From: Micrasema longulum
Lineage: Eukaryota > Arthropoda > Insecta > Trichoptera > Brachycentridae
Direction: 5' to 3'
DNA: 64,000 bases
Assembly: GCA_022494885.1 (NCBI GenBank)
Contig: JAGVSM010003740.1
Coordinates: forward strand, 1 to 64,000
Shown here in pieces: positions 43,401-46,871 of this stretch. The position numbers and the translations under genes are program-made. The notes under the pieces are model-generated. The model was not told the origin of the DNA and made no database searches. It saw only the letters and a program-made list of their open reading frames with translations. Each line of letters starts with the position of its first letter. Within the stretch, counting starts at the first letter, position 1.

Positions 43401-44797
43401 GACTATGCGCGTCCAAGACTCCTCCCCACCCTATTATACCATGTGTTATTGAAGATTGAATTAATGCGTAATATACCATTTTTAATTTTTCTTTGGTTAA
43501 GATATTTTTTAGTCTTTGGGAAACATAAGATAAATATCTGAGTTTATCTGTTAGTTAAGCTAAATGCCTTTCCCATTTTAGTCTACAATCTATGTGTAAA
43601 CCCAAATATTTATAGCTTTTCCCTGACCTTATTTTGTAGCACTTGTTGTGTGACGTGTAAGGGTGTTGAGGGGCACTTTGTAATGAGTAATTGAATCGCC
43701 CTCCAGTCGTCAATAAAAGGCAGCTTCGAAGATGGTATTGTTTTATTTGGTTCACTTTTGAAGATAACAATATGTCTCCAACTACACTCGTTGGGTTTAC
43801 TGTACTTATAATTTAATAATATTCAAGTTACATTTAATAATAAATTGTCGTAGTCACGACGTACTAAGTTAGGAATCTAATTTCAATGTGTCCTCCTGGA
43901 ACCAATGTATTGGGTTATAAAGTAAATCTTTACATTAAATGGAGGGGATAACAATAGCGAAAGGTGCCACTTGGAGAAATCGTAAGACAACCAATATCTA
44001 ACAATCGGAATTTAAGTCTGGTATTAAATGAATGCAAACTTCTTAGAGCTTAAAGATATGATCCTTTAACCAAGTGACATCTGCTCTTTTAGGCATAAAA
44101 GATAAATTTCAACAATATTACGCAAACGCATTAAGACAATAAATTATTGACGTGTACAAGTAAATGACCACCAGAAAACATGTAATAAATAACTCTCGTG
44201 TGAAAGAAATAGGAAACACTACAAATTGGGAAAAATGTGTGTGGTCAAAATACAAAAGATGGCACTCATATTAAATATAACCAGGAATTGCAATAGTTTT
44301 CAATAGACAAAAGGCAAAAAGGGTTTGAAACGAGGTTGGCACACAACACACTTGTACAAATATCGTATGGAGAAATGTCAGATCACGTATTTTCTTCAGC
44401 TAGATGAGTCTCCGCCAAGAAGTTTAACTTATTTGAATGACAAAATACCTGGTGTGGTTGAAGTTCTCGGCGTCTTGGGCGTGCCGGGCACTTCCAGATC
44501 GTTCTCGGACGGCCAGCCGACGGTCCTCAGGGCCAGCGTCCGTCTCCCGGAGTCGCCGACTCTTCGGTCGAACAGCGGGGGCACCTTCCTCACGCAGCTG
44601 CCGGCGGAAGGGCAGTTCTCCTTGTGCTCTGAACAAGGCAGAGCCGCCGCATCGTCCAGGTCGACGATCGCAGCGTCCGGCCCATCGCAAACTGTGTTAC
44701 CGTTTTGGGGTTTGGATTCGCAAAGTCCTTTTTCCTTCGATAAGTCCTTAGCGCACGAGTTTTCACCGTTACGTCCAGACAATTTGTCCGTCTCCAT
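16366..44797 (-). CDS. GCH1: GTP cyclohydrolase I (complete, six coding exons)
   Basis: Homodecameric cytosolic enzyme that converts GTP to 7,8-dihydroneopterin triphosphate, the first step to tetrahydrobiopterin and, in insects, to pteridine pigments. Exons (minus strand): 44449-44797, 28886-28993, 27347-27448, 21425-21590, 19553-19669, 16366-16495. All introns are GT-AG and phases agree at each junction; the sum is 972 nt, 323 residues plus TAA. The catalytic domain occupies roughly residues 135-323. Cys213 and His216 (in [11 protein letters not shown]) and Cys284 (in HMCMVMRG) match the zinc ligands, with Cys-Cys spacing 71 as in the human enzyme. The N-terminal 117 residues are poorly conserved, acidic/polar and Ser/Thr-Pro rich, like the variable N-termini of insect Punch. 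Large introns (15.5, 1.4, 5.8, 1.8, 3.1 kb) hold the mobile DNA listed below. Other promoters or first exons in the 15.5-kb intron cannot be excluded. Confidence 0.95.
16560..17107 (-). mobile_element. Jockey/CR1-like LINE 3' fragment
   Basis: The minus strand reads [28 protein letters not shown] in two segments and, one frameshift later, FFRLIRGI and [20 protein letters not shown]. The 3' end near 16560 is an ATTTCAATTTC/ATTTATTT tract. The same family occurs at 20615-21410 (minus) and 54129-54305 (plus). Inactive: frameshifted and 5'-truncated. Confidence 0.8.
17108..17225 (+). repeat. tRNA-derived SINE
   Basis: GGCCATCTAATGGTCAGCGC (A box) and GTCTCGGCTTCGATTCCC (B box), then CACGGTTGACATGAAAGATG, closely parallel the head and neck of the SINE at 5634-5886. 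It directly abuts the LINE fragment on its left. Confidence 0.65.
17226..17413. other. AT-rich intronic sequence
   Basis: Nothing specific recognised; near 17320 there is ACAAAGGTATGGCCTGTG, similar to the 3' ends of the LINE family at 23286 and 29180. Confidence 0.3.
17414..17747. mobile_element. Palindromic 334-bp MITE
   Basis: GGTGATTCTAAACGAAAATA at 17414 pairs with TTTTCATTTAGAATCACC ending at 17747. Pairing continues inward through AAACTAATTATT and through GGAAATTTTACAAAACTTGG on both arms, so almost the whole element is one hairpin. The target duplication is unclear (flanks TAA and ATA). No coding capacity; open frame 17331-17534 is incidental. Confidence 0.8.
17800..17925. mobile_element. 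MITE, GGCTGGTATTC family (copy A)
   Basis: GGGCTGGTATTCTGAACG on the left and CGTTCAGAATATCACCC on the right form the terminal repeats of an element of about 125 bp containing GTATATTTAGTACGTAAATAC. The ends are those of the 97-bp copy at 25830-25926. Confidence 0.65.
17928..18228. mobile_element. MITE, GGCTGGTATTC family (copy B), split by a SINE
   Basis: The left arm GGGATGATATTCCAAACGCTC and CGCAGCCGTAAAAAACAC pair with the right arm GTGTTTTCTACGGCCGCGAG and TTCAGAATAGCA. The arms are separated by the SINE at 17966-18145 plus CTCGCGCATTTACATAC sequence. Hence the SINE landed in the MITE. The related relic at 48216-48305 lacks the SINE. Confidence 0.6.
17966..18145 (+). mobile_element. tRNA-derived SINE (full head and body)
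   Basis: GGCCTCCGTGGTGTAGTGGT (A box), CCGGGTTCAATTCCCGG (B box with a good T-stem), then GTGAGAACAC, a body with TTTCACCACTGTAATTAGGC and GGCCTGTTGTGG, and a terminal A run. The intact B-box stem suggests relative youth. Inserted in MITE copy B. Confidence 0.8.
18229..18509. other. Intronic AT-rich sequence
   Basis: Nothing recognised. Confidence 0.3.
18510..18853 (+). pseudogene. LINE ORF2 C-terminus (L2/CR1-like), open to its stop
   Basis: The plus strand is open for about 110 codons without an ATG and ends at TAA 18851-18853. It reads [20 protein letters not shown], then [20 protein letters not shown] and [13 protein letters not shown]. The RLWN.LP..IR.…LSLFK..LK.HLL pattern is the classic C-terminal tail of L2/CR1/Rex-type LINEs. 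It is opposite in strand to GCH1 and lies within its fifth intron. Confidence 0.8.
18854..19255. other. Probable LINE 3' tail and unassigned intron
   Basis: Contains a C-rich patch (GCCCCCCCCTTGCCC near 18997). No further motif. Confidence 0.3.
19256..19301. promoter_or_regulatory. Cluster of CRE-like palindromes in GCH1 intron 5
   Basis: TGACGTCA occurs at 19259-19266 and 19294-19301, with AGACGTCA between at 19279-19286. These equal the CREB/ATF consensus. Function is only inferred; TGACGTCA also occurs inside a dispersed repeat (21800-21872, 48303-48370), so the motifs may be repeat-borne. Confidence 0.3.
19553..19669 (-). CDS. GCH1: GCH1 exon 5
   Basis: Acceptor AACAG|GATTGTGG at 19669, donor GAGT|GTAAGT at 19553. 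It completes Arg242 and reads [20 protein letters not shown] then [16 protein letters not shown] and the first two bases of Val281. FSRRLQ(V)QERLT.QIA is the strongly conserved helix of the catalytic core (residues 246-261); the Gln and Glu there contribute to the GTP pocket. GC-rich against its intron. Confidence 0.96.
19670..20000. repeat. Intron with a piece of a dispersed TGACGTCA repeat
   Basis: GCTTCTGACGTCACTGTGACCTG at 19730-19752 matches the repeat at 21800-21872 and (reverse) 48303-48370. The rest is unassigned. Confidence 0.35.
20001..20505 (+). repeat. LINE 3' tail scraps with (TATG)n microsatellite
   Basis: CGACACGGGTTATGCCCAGT at 20013 resembles the GGCACGGGTAACCCCAGTGAGG motif of a LINE 3' UTR at 58013. 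From 20174 to about 20290 is an interrupted TATG/TGTG microsatellite. GTAAAAGCCCGTAGGGCGTG then ATAAATAAATAAAT (to 20500) looks like the 3' end of another LINE. The Cys/Val-rich open frame across it is an artefact of the repeat. Confidence 0.55.
20535..20615 (-). mobile_element. Small LINE fragment, family of 42965-43795
   Basis: CTTTGGTTAAATGTTTTTCA through TTGTCTGTTAGTTTAGCTA matches 43490-43561 closely, including the short RYL.YV.QRLKNI segment on the minus strand. Confidence 0.6.
20616..21410 (-). mobile_element. LINE fragment interrupted by a 255-bp insertion
   Basis: The minus strand carries [20 protein letters not shown] and [20 protein letters not shown] with [19 protein letters not shown], the same family as 16560-17107 and 54129-54305. 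Its 3' part (20616-20868) is separated from the rest by the insert at 20879-21133. It sits 15 bp from GCH1 exon 4's donor side. Confidence 0.8.
20868..21144. mobile_element. 255-bp insertion with 11-bp target duplication
   Basis: CCTTCCAGCAG (20868-20878) and CCTTCCAACAG (21134-21144) flank 20879-21133. Comparison with the uninterrupted relative at 16770 shows the flanks are contiguous there. The insert ends TTAGTGAGGCTCTGCCTCAC…; it has no ORF or clear A/B boxes. The duplication length suggests LINE-machinery mobilisation (SINE or truncated LINE). Confidence 0.7.
21425..21590 (-). CDS. GCH1: GCH1 exon 4 (zinc-binding core)
   Basis: Acceptor TTCGCAG|AGGTGC at 21590, donor GCCAG|GTAATT at 21425. 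It completes Glu187 and encodes [20 protein letters not shown], then [20 protein letters not shown] and [15 protein letters not shown]. Cys213 and His216 bind the catalytic zinc; HH and the GYLP…GLSKLAR stretch are invariant in GTP cyclohydrolase I. Confidence 0.97.
21800..21872 (+). repeat. Dispersed TGACGTCA…GGGTCCCCGT repeat
   Basis: CTGACGTCATTGCGACCTG followed by GACGGGTCCCCGTAAGTTAG and TTCTCGTTCTCTAGGCCC is matched in reverse at 48303-48370, and its start again at 19730. No tRNA-like boxes seen; class unknown. Confidence 0.5.
21880..22209. repeat. 330-bp segment duplicated at 28349-28692
   Basis: From TCAATCACAAATAACTATCG to TTTTGTATTAGATACTC the sequence is repeated in the same orientation at 28349-28692, with scattered substitutions and small indels. 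No ORF, no inverted ends. A foldback copy begins directly after it (22210), absent from the other copy. Confidence 0.8.
22210..22465. mobile_element. Foldback-family copy 1 (right half)
   Basis: Begins in the central part (CGAATCTCACCCGCATAAAT) and runs through GGTCAGAATGG, TGTTACACAGTGTGTAAAG, CCAGCCAATGACATGTCATA and GATGCCTAGACTTCTATA to CTGTTGTCATATGTTAA. The left arm is absent. Confidence 0.8.
22466..22779. other. AT-rich intron
   Basis: Includes a short scrap (TTTATTTGTTCTTTTACAAT near 22657) also present at 52670, probably a LINE 3' tail. Confidence 0.3.
22780..23104. mobile_element. Foldback-family copy 2 (subfamily B)
   Basis: Carries TTTCAGGCGTTGCCTAGTAG, GGGCAGAATGGTGAATGTTA, CACAGTGTGTAAAATGGCCA, CCAGCCAATGACAGATCATA and the outer arm TTTTGTCTACAAACATTTGG ACAAACTCAATA, i.e. 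centre plus right arm to its outer end. Confidence 0.8.
23105..24036. mobile_element. Foldback-family copy 3, split by a LINE
   Basis: 23105-23285 (TTTCAGACATTTCCTAGTAC… to GTGTTCAAACATGCAAGGCA) and 23912-24036 (GGCGAATGTTACAGTGTGTA… to GCCTAGACTTCCATG) are the two halves of one copy; the intervening 23286-23911 is a LINE. The copy is adjacent to copy 2 in the same orientation. Confidence 0.75.
23286..23911 (+). mobile_element. LINE 3' fragment inserted in foldback copy 3
   Basis: The plus strand reads [25 protein letters not shown]… and [14 protein letters not shown], the family shared with 29180-29965 and 33000-33835. The 3' untranslated part has CCCACGAACAGGCCATACCT TTGTGGG and ends in an A-rich AACAAAAAAAAA tract. 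It is strongly 5'-truncated. Confidence 0.8.
24037..24361. other. AT-rich intron
   Basis: No specific feature; TTTATTTTATTTATTTATTA at 24256 may be a LINE tail. Confidence 0.3.
24602..25325 (-). mobile_element. LINE inserted into the RNase-H LINE
   Basis: The 3' tail at 24602 is TTTATTTATTTATTTATTTT. The minus strand (24948-25355) reads [20 protein letters not shown], then [20 protein letters not shown] and [20 protein letters not shown], a CR1-like C-terminus. In copy 35472-36097 the host bases (CAAGATTATGGCGTTG) are contiguous, proving the insertion. Confidence 0.8.
25533..26447 (+). mobile_element. I/R1-group LINE inserted with 16-bp target duplication
   Basis: TGTAGCAGAAGCGCGG at 25533-25548 is repeated at 26432-26447. 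Between them the plus strand encodes [20 protein letters not shown], …QFLS, then (after the MITE) [20 protein letters not shown] and [20 protein letters not shown], ending FNPSQ and TAA near 26216. GHG.F…L……SC.CG….EHILW.CP is the tail of RNase-H LINEs. 5'-truncated. Confidence 0.85.
25827..25929. mobile_element. 97-bp MITE with CAG target duplication
   Basis: GGCTGGTATTCCGAACGCG (from 25830) and GGCTGGTATTCCAATCG (from 25926, other strand) are the ends; CAG flanks both sides (25827-25829, 25927-25929). Removing the element plus one CAG restores the host LINE frame (QFLSGHG). A 3-bp duplication and GGC termini fit PIF/Harbinger, though CAG is not its usual target. Confidence 0.85.
26691..27346. 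other. AT-rich intron
   Basis: No repeat or coding motif recognised. Confidence 0.3.
27347..27448 (-). CDS. GCH1: GCH1 exon 3
   Basis: Acceptor TGCATAG|GTCTTGG at 27448, donor GGAAG|GTAAGA at 27347. It completes Gly153 and encodes [20 protein letters not shown] and [13 protein letters not shown], ending one base into Glu187. LGEDP.RQGLL.TP.RAAKAM is the hallmark start of the catalytic domain. Confidence 0.96.
27530..28346 (+). mobile_element. RTE-type LINE fragment
   Basis: Successive plus-strand frames read [14 protein letters not shown] sequence near 27600 (polymerase YADD box), then [20 protein letters not shown] and [20 protein letters not shown], then [20 protein letters not shown] and [18 protein letters not shown]. 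This is the C-terminal half of RTE-group LINEs; the same family is at 41626 and 60740. Stops and an internal deletion show inactivity. It lacks the 3' terminus, replaced by the duplicated segment at 28349. Confidence 0.85.
28349..28692. repeat. Segment duplicated from/with 21880-22209
   Basis: Same 330-344 bp as at 21880, including GCGATCACAATGGAACATCC, TTTACGTTTCGCGACGTATA and CTGCTGCGCAATCACGTATT. Lies 194 bp downstream (on the GCH1 strand) of exon 2. Confidence 0.8.
28886..28993 (-). CDS. GCH1: GCH1 exon 2
   Basis: Acceptor TTCCAG|GTCACG at 28993, donor GCAG|GTATGT at 28886. It completes Gly117 and encodes [20 protein letters not shown] and [15 protein letters not shown], ending one base into Gly153. 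The LPDM..SYRLLL block is the family's first conserved helix. Confidence 0.95.
29180..29965 (+). mobile_element. LINE 3' fragment (family of 23286 and 33000)
   Basis: The plus strand reads [20 protein letters not shown], then [19 protein letters not shown] and [20 protein letters not shown]. The 3' UTR carries CACGAACAGGCCATGCCTTT and an A-rich tail to about 29960. Confidence 0.85.
29966..30345. other. AT-rich intron
   Basis: Nothing recognised. Confidence 0.3.
30346..31352 (+). mobile_element. LINE 3' fragment (family of 5887)
   Basis: The plus strand reads [20 protein letters not shown], then [20 protein letters not shown] and [16 protein letters not shown] sequence. YLGI…LKW..QI is the segment preceding the YGI.GWG tail in CR1-type LINEs. 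The 3' UTR includes a perfect hairpin CTCACTGGGGTG…CACCCCAGTGAG (31268-31300) and an ATAAATAAAT end. Confidence 0.85.
31353..31654. other. AT-rich intron
   Basis: No feature recognised. Confidence 0.3.
31655..31894 (+). mobile_element. Helitron 3' end (non-autonomous)
   Basis: GGCAAGCCAACGTTCGGGCA then GGACAACGTCTGT…GGTCCGCTAG ending at 31894, followed by T, matches (in reverse) the 3' ends at 52772 and 53365. The GACA…TGTC stem before CTAG and the A|T target fit Helitrons. 5' part missing. Confidence 0.7.
31945..32301. mobile_element. Full-length palindromic MITE with TA duplication (copy 1)
   Basis: CAGGGTGTTCATTGAACCCT (from 31947) pairs with the reverse end CAGGGTGTTCTTTAAACCCT (from 32299); pairing extends through CATCCGAAACCACGATGATC AGTATG and again near the centre through TGCTTACTTCTGCAGGGGAG. 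TA at 31945-31946 and 32300-32301. About 353 bp, Tc1/mariner-type target. Open frame 32077-32307 is a hairpin artefact. Confidence 0.85.
32302..32999. other. AT-rich intron
   Basis: No coding or repeat signal recognised. Confidence 0.3.
33000..33838 (+). mobile_element. LINE 3' fragment (family of 23286 and 29180)
   Basis: The plus strand reads [40 protein letters not shown] and [14 protein letters not shown], a longer 5' extent than its two sisters. The 3' UTR again has CCCACGAACAGGCCATGCCT and an A-rich tail near 33830. Confidence 0.85.
33843..33918 (-). repeat. tRNA-like sequence (pseudo-tRNA or SINE head)
   Basis: On the minus strand GGCGCCGTGGCGCAGTTGGT is a near-perfect A box and GCCGGTTCGATTCCC a near-perfect B box. 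The sequence then goes into a T run, with no 3' acceptor strand or T-stem closure, so a working tRNA is not supported. It lies between two LINE remnants. Confidence 0.55.
33930..34515 (-). mobile_element. LINE 3' end (family of 4005-5600)
   Basis: Near-identical to 4005-4670: ACATAAACGGCAAATCTGCC, CATTCTACAGTAATACAACA, TGGGAATAACTATTGCCGAG, GTTGCTACAAAACGGTGGCA. It carries an additional ATTC…CTCCCTGAAGTTGATGAGAG segment absent at 4650, so the other copy has a small deletion. Confidence 0.85.
34516..34849. other. AT-rich intron
   Basis: A short plus-strand frame (34612-34845) has a hydrophobic stretch ([16 protein letters not shown]) but no homology I recognise. Confidence 0.25.
34850..34960. 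mobile_element. Foldback-family copy 4 (arm fragment)
   Basis: GGGGAATGTTGTAGTACTTAAAGTGGCCAC, CCAGCCAATGACAGGTCATA and AGCCCTGTAAACGCTCGAAT match the right arm; degenerate and short. Confidence 0.65.
35008..35118. repeat. 105-bp repeat also at 39866-39976
   Basis: TAAATAATCCCTTTGCGCGC GGTGATGTAACATCGTGCTACC… TTCTAAAGTTCATACATTCG is repeated, same strand, at 39866-39976. No inverted ends or ORF. Confidence 0.7.
35119..36465 (+). mobile_element. RTE-like LINE split by another LINE
   Basis: 35127-35460 reads [32 protein letters not shown] and IPNNLKA, a stop, then [18 protein letters not shown] and CTQRSMERQ. After the insert the frame resumes [26 protein letters not shown]…QWAGHAVR and [15 protein letters not shown]. 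This is a widespread insect LINE endonuclease-RT C-terminus (TAEL.RRI..GWAAFGKL; MER..L.VSLRDR.RN). Confidence 0.9.
35461..36108 (-). mobile_element. RNase-H LINE inserted with 11-bp target duplication
   Basis: AAAGACAAATA at 35461-35471 and 36098-36108 flank 626 bp. On the minus strand the insert encodes [35 protein letters not shown] and [20 protein letters not shown], the same family as 24362-26690. Tail is a (TA)n run at 35472; 5' truncation at 36097. Confidence 0.92.
36466..37019. other. Unassigned, with a LINE scrap at 36545-36605
   Basis: CACTGCCTCATGTAGAGAAAG CGAAG matches the reverse of the LINE at 21370 (CTCCCTCGTGTAGAGAAACC). The remainder is AT-rich with nothing recognised. Confidence 0.35.
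37020..38750 (-). mobile_element. CR1/Jockey-like LINE with RT domain
   Basis: The minus strand from 38745 reads [51 protein letters not shown], the palm with [13 protein letters not shown], then [19 protein letters not shown] and [11 protein letters not shown] (catalytic YADD intact), then [20 protein letters not shown] and [12 protein letters not shown]. The first RT Asp motif (FIDNSKAFD) is also readable. One frameshift near 38210 and stops at 38004 and 37500; the endonuclease is missing. It is the longest LINE in the window. Confidence 0.9.
38852..39860. repeat. Unclassified repeat, copy 1 (split by a LINE)
   Basis: 38852-39085 (GGGAAGATAGAGACGTCATA CCTTCACCTTGACGGTATAG…TGCCCTATTAAC) and 39479-39860 (GTGAGTATCGAGAG… to TTGATGAAGACAGCG) match 46872-48200. 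No ORF or inverted termini. Compared with copy 2 it lacks about 350 bp after GGGAAGCGTAC. Confidence 0.75.
39086..39478 (-). mobile_element. LINE 3' fragment inserted in repeat copy 1
   Basis: Tail ATTTTTATTTATTTATACTCG at 39095; the minus strand reads [12 protein letters not shown], close to QHRTNYGLNSPM in the LINEs at 56537 and 59290. Copy 2 of the host repeat is uninterrupted at this point. Confidence 0.75.
39866..39976. repeat. 105-bp repeat (second copy)
   Basis: Same sequence as 35008-35118 with about ten differences, immediately after the unclassified repeat. Confidence 0.7.
39977..41335. other. Unassigned intron
   Basis: A 69-codon plus-strand frame (40412-40621) and a 60-codon minus-strand one (40977-41159) show no recognisable motif. 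The base composition is slightly more balanced than the LINE-rich parts, but no splice-compatible exon was found. Confidence 0.3.
41336..41402. repeat. 67-bp repeat also beside GCH1 exon 1
   Basis: CCAGATCGTGTATCCTCTTC AGCAAGATGATTCTCCGCCA AGAAGTTTAACTTATT recurs at 44365-44432 with few changes. Confidence 0.7.
41575..42962. mobile_element. Foldback-family copy 5, carrying an RTE insertion
   Basis: Left arm: 41575-41625 (ACATATTACAACAGAGATGA AGAAC…TAATATAGAAG) resumes at 42445 after the RTE and runs to about 42550 (GGGCTTATGACCTGTCAATG, CACTTTACACACTGTGTAAC, CCATTCTGCCCATG). Centre: CTCACCCGCATAAATAAAGG. Right arm 42730-42962 ends TTGTCTACAAAAATTTGGAC AAACTCAAAATATTGTTG. Without the insert about 570 bp. 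Confidence 0.9.
41626..42444 (+). mobile_element. RTE-type LINE, 5'-truncated, with 11-bp target duplication
   Basis: TAATATAGAAG at 41615-41625 and 42445-42455. The plus strand reads [57 protein letters not shown] and [15 protein letters not shown], then a stop, then the 3' ORF end with [17 protein letters not shown]. It ends CCTCCGGGGAAATGGCGTGATG and (GTTA)n. The best-preserved copy of this family in the window. Confidence 0.92.
42963..43797 (-). mobile_element. CR1-like LINE 3' fragment
   Basis: The minus strand reads [20 protein letters not shown] at 43555-43620, then [40 protein letters not shown] and a short tail. YLG..ID..LKW..H and [10 protein letters not shown] are the post-RT landmarks. 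Frameshift near 43555; 3' end about 42985. Confidence 0.85.
43798..44364. other. GCH1 intron 1 sequence, nothing recognised
   Basis: AT-rich; no motif-bearing frame. Confidence 0.3.
44365..44432. repeat. 67-bp repeat next to the GCH1 exon 1 donor
   Basis: Second copy of the segment at 41336-41402, starting 15 bases into the intron from the GCH1 exon 1 donor. Orientation is the same as the other copy. Class unknown. Confidence 0.7.
44449..44797 (-). CDS. GCH1: GCH1 exon 1 (start and N-terminal region)
   Basis: ATG at 44797; an in-frame TAA lies 11 codons upstream with no ATG between. It encodes [20 protein letters not shown]… through [16 protein letters not shown], and ends PRTSTTPG with donor CCAG|GTATTT at 44449. 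116 codons plus one base. The region is GC-rich (about 60 percent by eye), polar and has several Ser/Thr-Pro sites ([11 protein letters not shown]), consistent with a regulatory N-terminus. The identity rests on phase agreement with exon 2 and position, since this region is not conserved. Long antisense frames here are shadows of the GC-rich exon. Confidence 0.85.
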
Positions 44798-45330
44798 TTT
44801 AAAACTGTTTGAATCACTTGTTTGGATTTAATTTAAAAAACTGAATACGATGAAACAGAAAAAAAATTGGGTCTATGCTCAGAGTAATAATGCGTAACCT
44901 AGAGAGAAGCCCTATCACTATGTTTCAAAGAACGCAAGCGATGTTGGTTTGTTGATTAGCAACCAATTGGTGGCCATTTTTTTTTTTTGACAACATAAAC
45001 ATAACGGTTTGATCGGATGCTTTTGTAGCTGTGCTTGGCTTTGTTTGTAAATAACTTAAATATTTACCATAGAATTAAGAATAGTCCAAAAGGAGCGTAG
45101 AATCATATTTGAATACATCGGACTGTGTCCAATAATTCCCCCACTATGCTCCACTTTCGCCGCGCGCATTCGTGATGTCGCCGCGTAATGTTGCATGATC
45201 GGAAAAAATATAATTATAACACAAATGTAAGGTAAAAAAATAGCAATCTGTTAATTTCTCTACAATTTTATCGTGCACGCGGAAATATTGATTGACCCAA
45301 CAGAGTAGACAAGTAAAAGGTAATTTAATA
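44798..45330 (-). promoter_or_regulatory. GCH1 5' leader and presumed promoter region
   Basis: Immediately upstream of the start. CG dinucleotides cluster at 45155-45190 (CGCCGCGCGCATTCGTGATG TCGCCGCG), rare elsewhere in the window. No TATA box can be assigned with confidence. Confidence 0.35.
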
Positions 45331-46385
45331 AGAGTAATTGAATTAATGAACGAACTTTAAACTTAAAATATAAAACAAATTTTATTTTACATAAACCGGA
45401 TATTTTTATATCATGTTTAATAATATTTGATGTTTTGAAGATAATGTCTGTCCACCACAGAGTTGTTTAATCAGAGGTAATTTTTTTTTATTTCTCTTAA
45501 CAGATGAGCAAAGTGGGGTAAAAAGATTTACTACCCTGGCAACACTAACGTAATTTCCATTTTTTTCTTCGAAAATCTGACAAATGAAAAAAAAATCCAT
45601 TTTTAAGTAATGCATTTGCTACTTAAACATTCGTTTGCTAATTACACATGAAATGTGATTCTATCCTAGTTGCATTCAAATCAGGCGTTGCGTACTGAGC
45701 GACGTCTACAAAGAAACTTATGGGTCAAAACGTAAACCTACTCATTTGTGAATAGTTAAGTCGCCATCTGTTTGATGTGCGTATGCGGTTTCTGGACTAT
45801 TCTTAATTCTATGGGTCTATCAACAAAAAAAGTTTGTTGTATGTATGTATTTGCTGTTTGGAAGTTCATTGCAATTTATTATACGTAGAAATAAAAGACA
45901 AGTGATACTTTAATCCACAAATTTGGAAAAACCAGTGACCGGTTTTATCGATTTATTTAATATGGTTTCATAGATTTTCTGAAAATAATCCGCGTGTGAC
46001 GTCCGCGGCCACATTGTCCTCGTGCGAACGCGTACGGACGGGACCTTGTGACAATAGCGATTTGCCTGGCATGAACGTGTCGCTCCCGAAAAAAATAGCT
46101 GCCGAAAATTGCGGCGGAAAAAAATCATTTGCATGTGTGCCTTCGATAGACCTAACTAACTACTGGACCAATTAAGGTGCGCTTTTTTATAAATGATGAG
46201 CTTTGGTCTGGAGATATATTACGCTCTTAAAATCTTCAATCTTATTGATAGGAAAAGGGTTAGAAGCATAAATGTTTTGTTCTTTAATCACCAGGGCTGC
46301 ATTTGACGAGAATGTATATGATAAAAATTGGGAGAATATTTTTTTTTTTACATTTAAATTTTTTGCCATAGAGAGGGGAAAATTT
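45331..46385. other. Unassigned, with a GC-rich patch at 45985-46125
   Basis: The patch (GTGACGTCCGCGGCCACATT, GCGAACGCGTACGGACGGGA) stands out from AT-rich flanks. A 74-codon minus-strand frame crosses it but shows no family motif. It could be a MITE interior, an exon or a regulatory island. Confidence 0.3.
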
Positions 46386-46860
46386 TTGGGAAGGGAATAT
46401 GGAAGTCTGGGCATTAATAGGGCTTATGACCTGTCATTGACTGGTTTAAGAAGCCACTTTACACACTGTGTAACATTCAGCATCTTGCCAATATTTGATC
46501 AACCACATTTCTTCAATTCTTCCATCCGTTGATTTTAGTGAAGTTAACGAGCTGAAACCTTTATGGTTGTGAAGAGATTAATCTGACTAAATTATTTCAC
46601 ATACTAGGCAACGCCTGAAAACAATTTTCATATTTTTAAACTTATTCTTGACCAGTTGGTTTTATTACAATATTTCGAGTTTGACTAAATGTTTGTAGAC
46701 AAAAGACTGGATTTCCAGTGTGTTAAGTGGCCACTTAAGTCAGCGAATGACAAGTCATAGGCCCCGTTAATGCCTAGACTTCCATATCCCTTCTCTAAAA
46801 TGTCCTCCATCTCTGTTGTAATTTGTTAAAATAAAAATCCTCACGTTTTATATAGTTGTC
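46386..46860. mobile_element. Foldback-family copy 6 (subfamily B)
   Basis: GGAAGTCTGGGCATTAATAG GGCTTATGACCTGTCATTGA and CACTTTACACACTGTGTAAC form the left arm; the centre is inverted relative to copies 5 and 8 (AACTAAATTATTTCACATAC TAGGCAACGCCTGAAAAC); the right arm has AAGTGGCCACTTAAGTCAGC and GCCTAGACTTCCATATCCC. Confidence 0.85.
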
Positions 46861-46871
46861 GATGGGAAGAT

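Noticed and set aside
44325..44831. Plus-strand 168-codon and other frames opposite GCH1 exon 1
   Set aside because: GC-rich sequence is open in several frames; only the minus-strand frame has a start, a matching donor and the right phase for exon 2.
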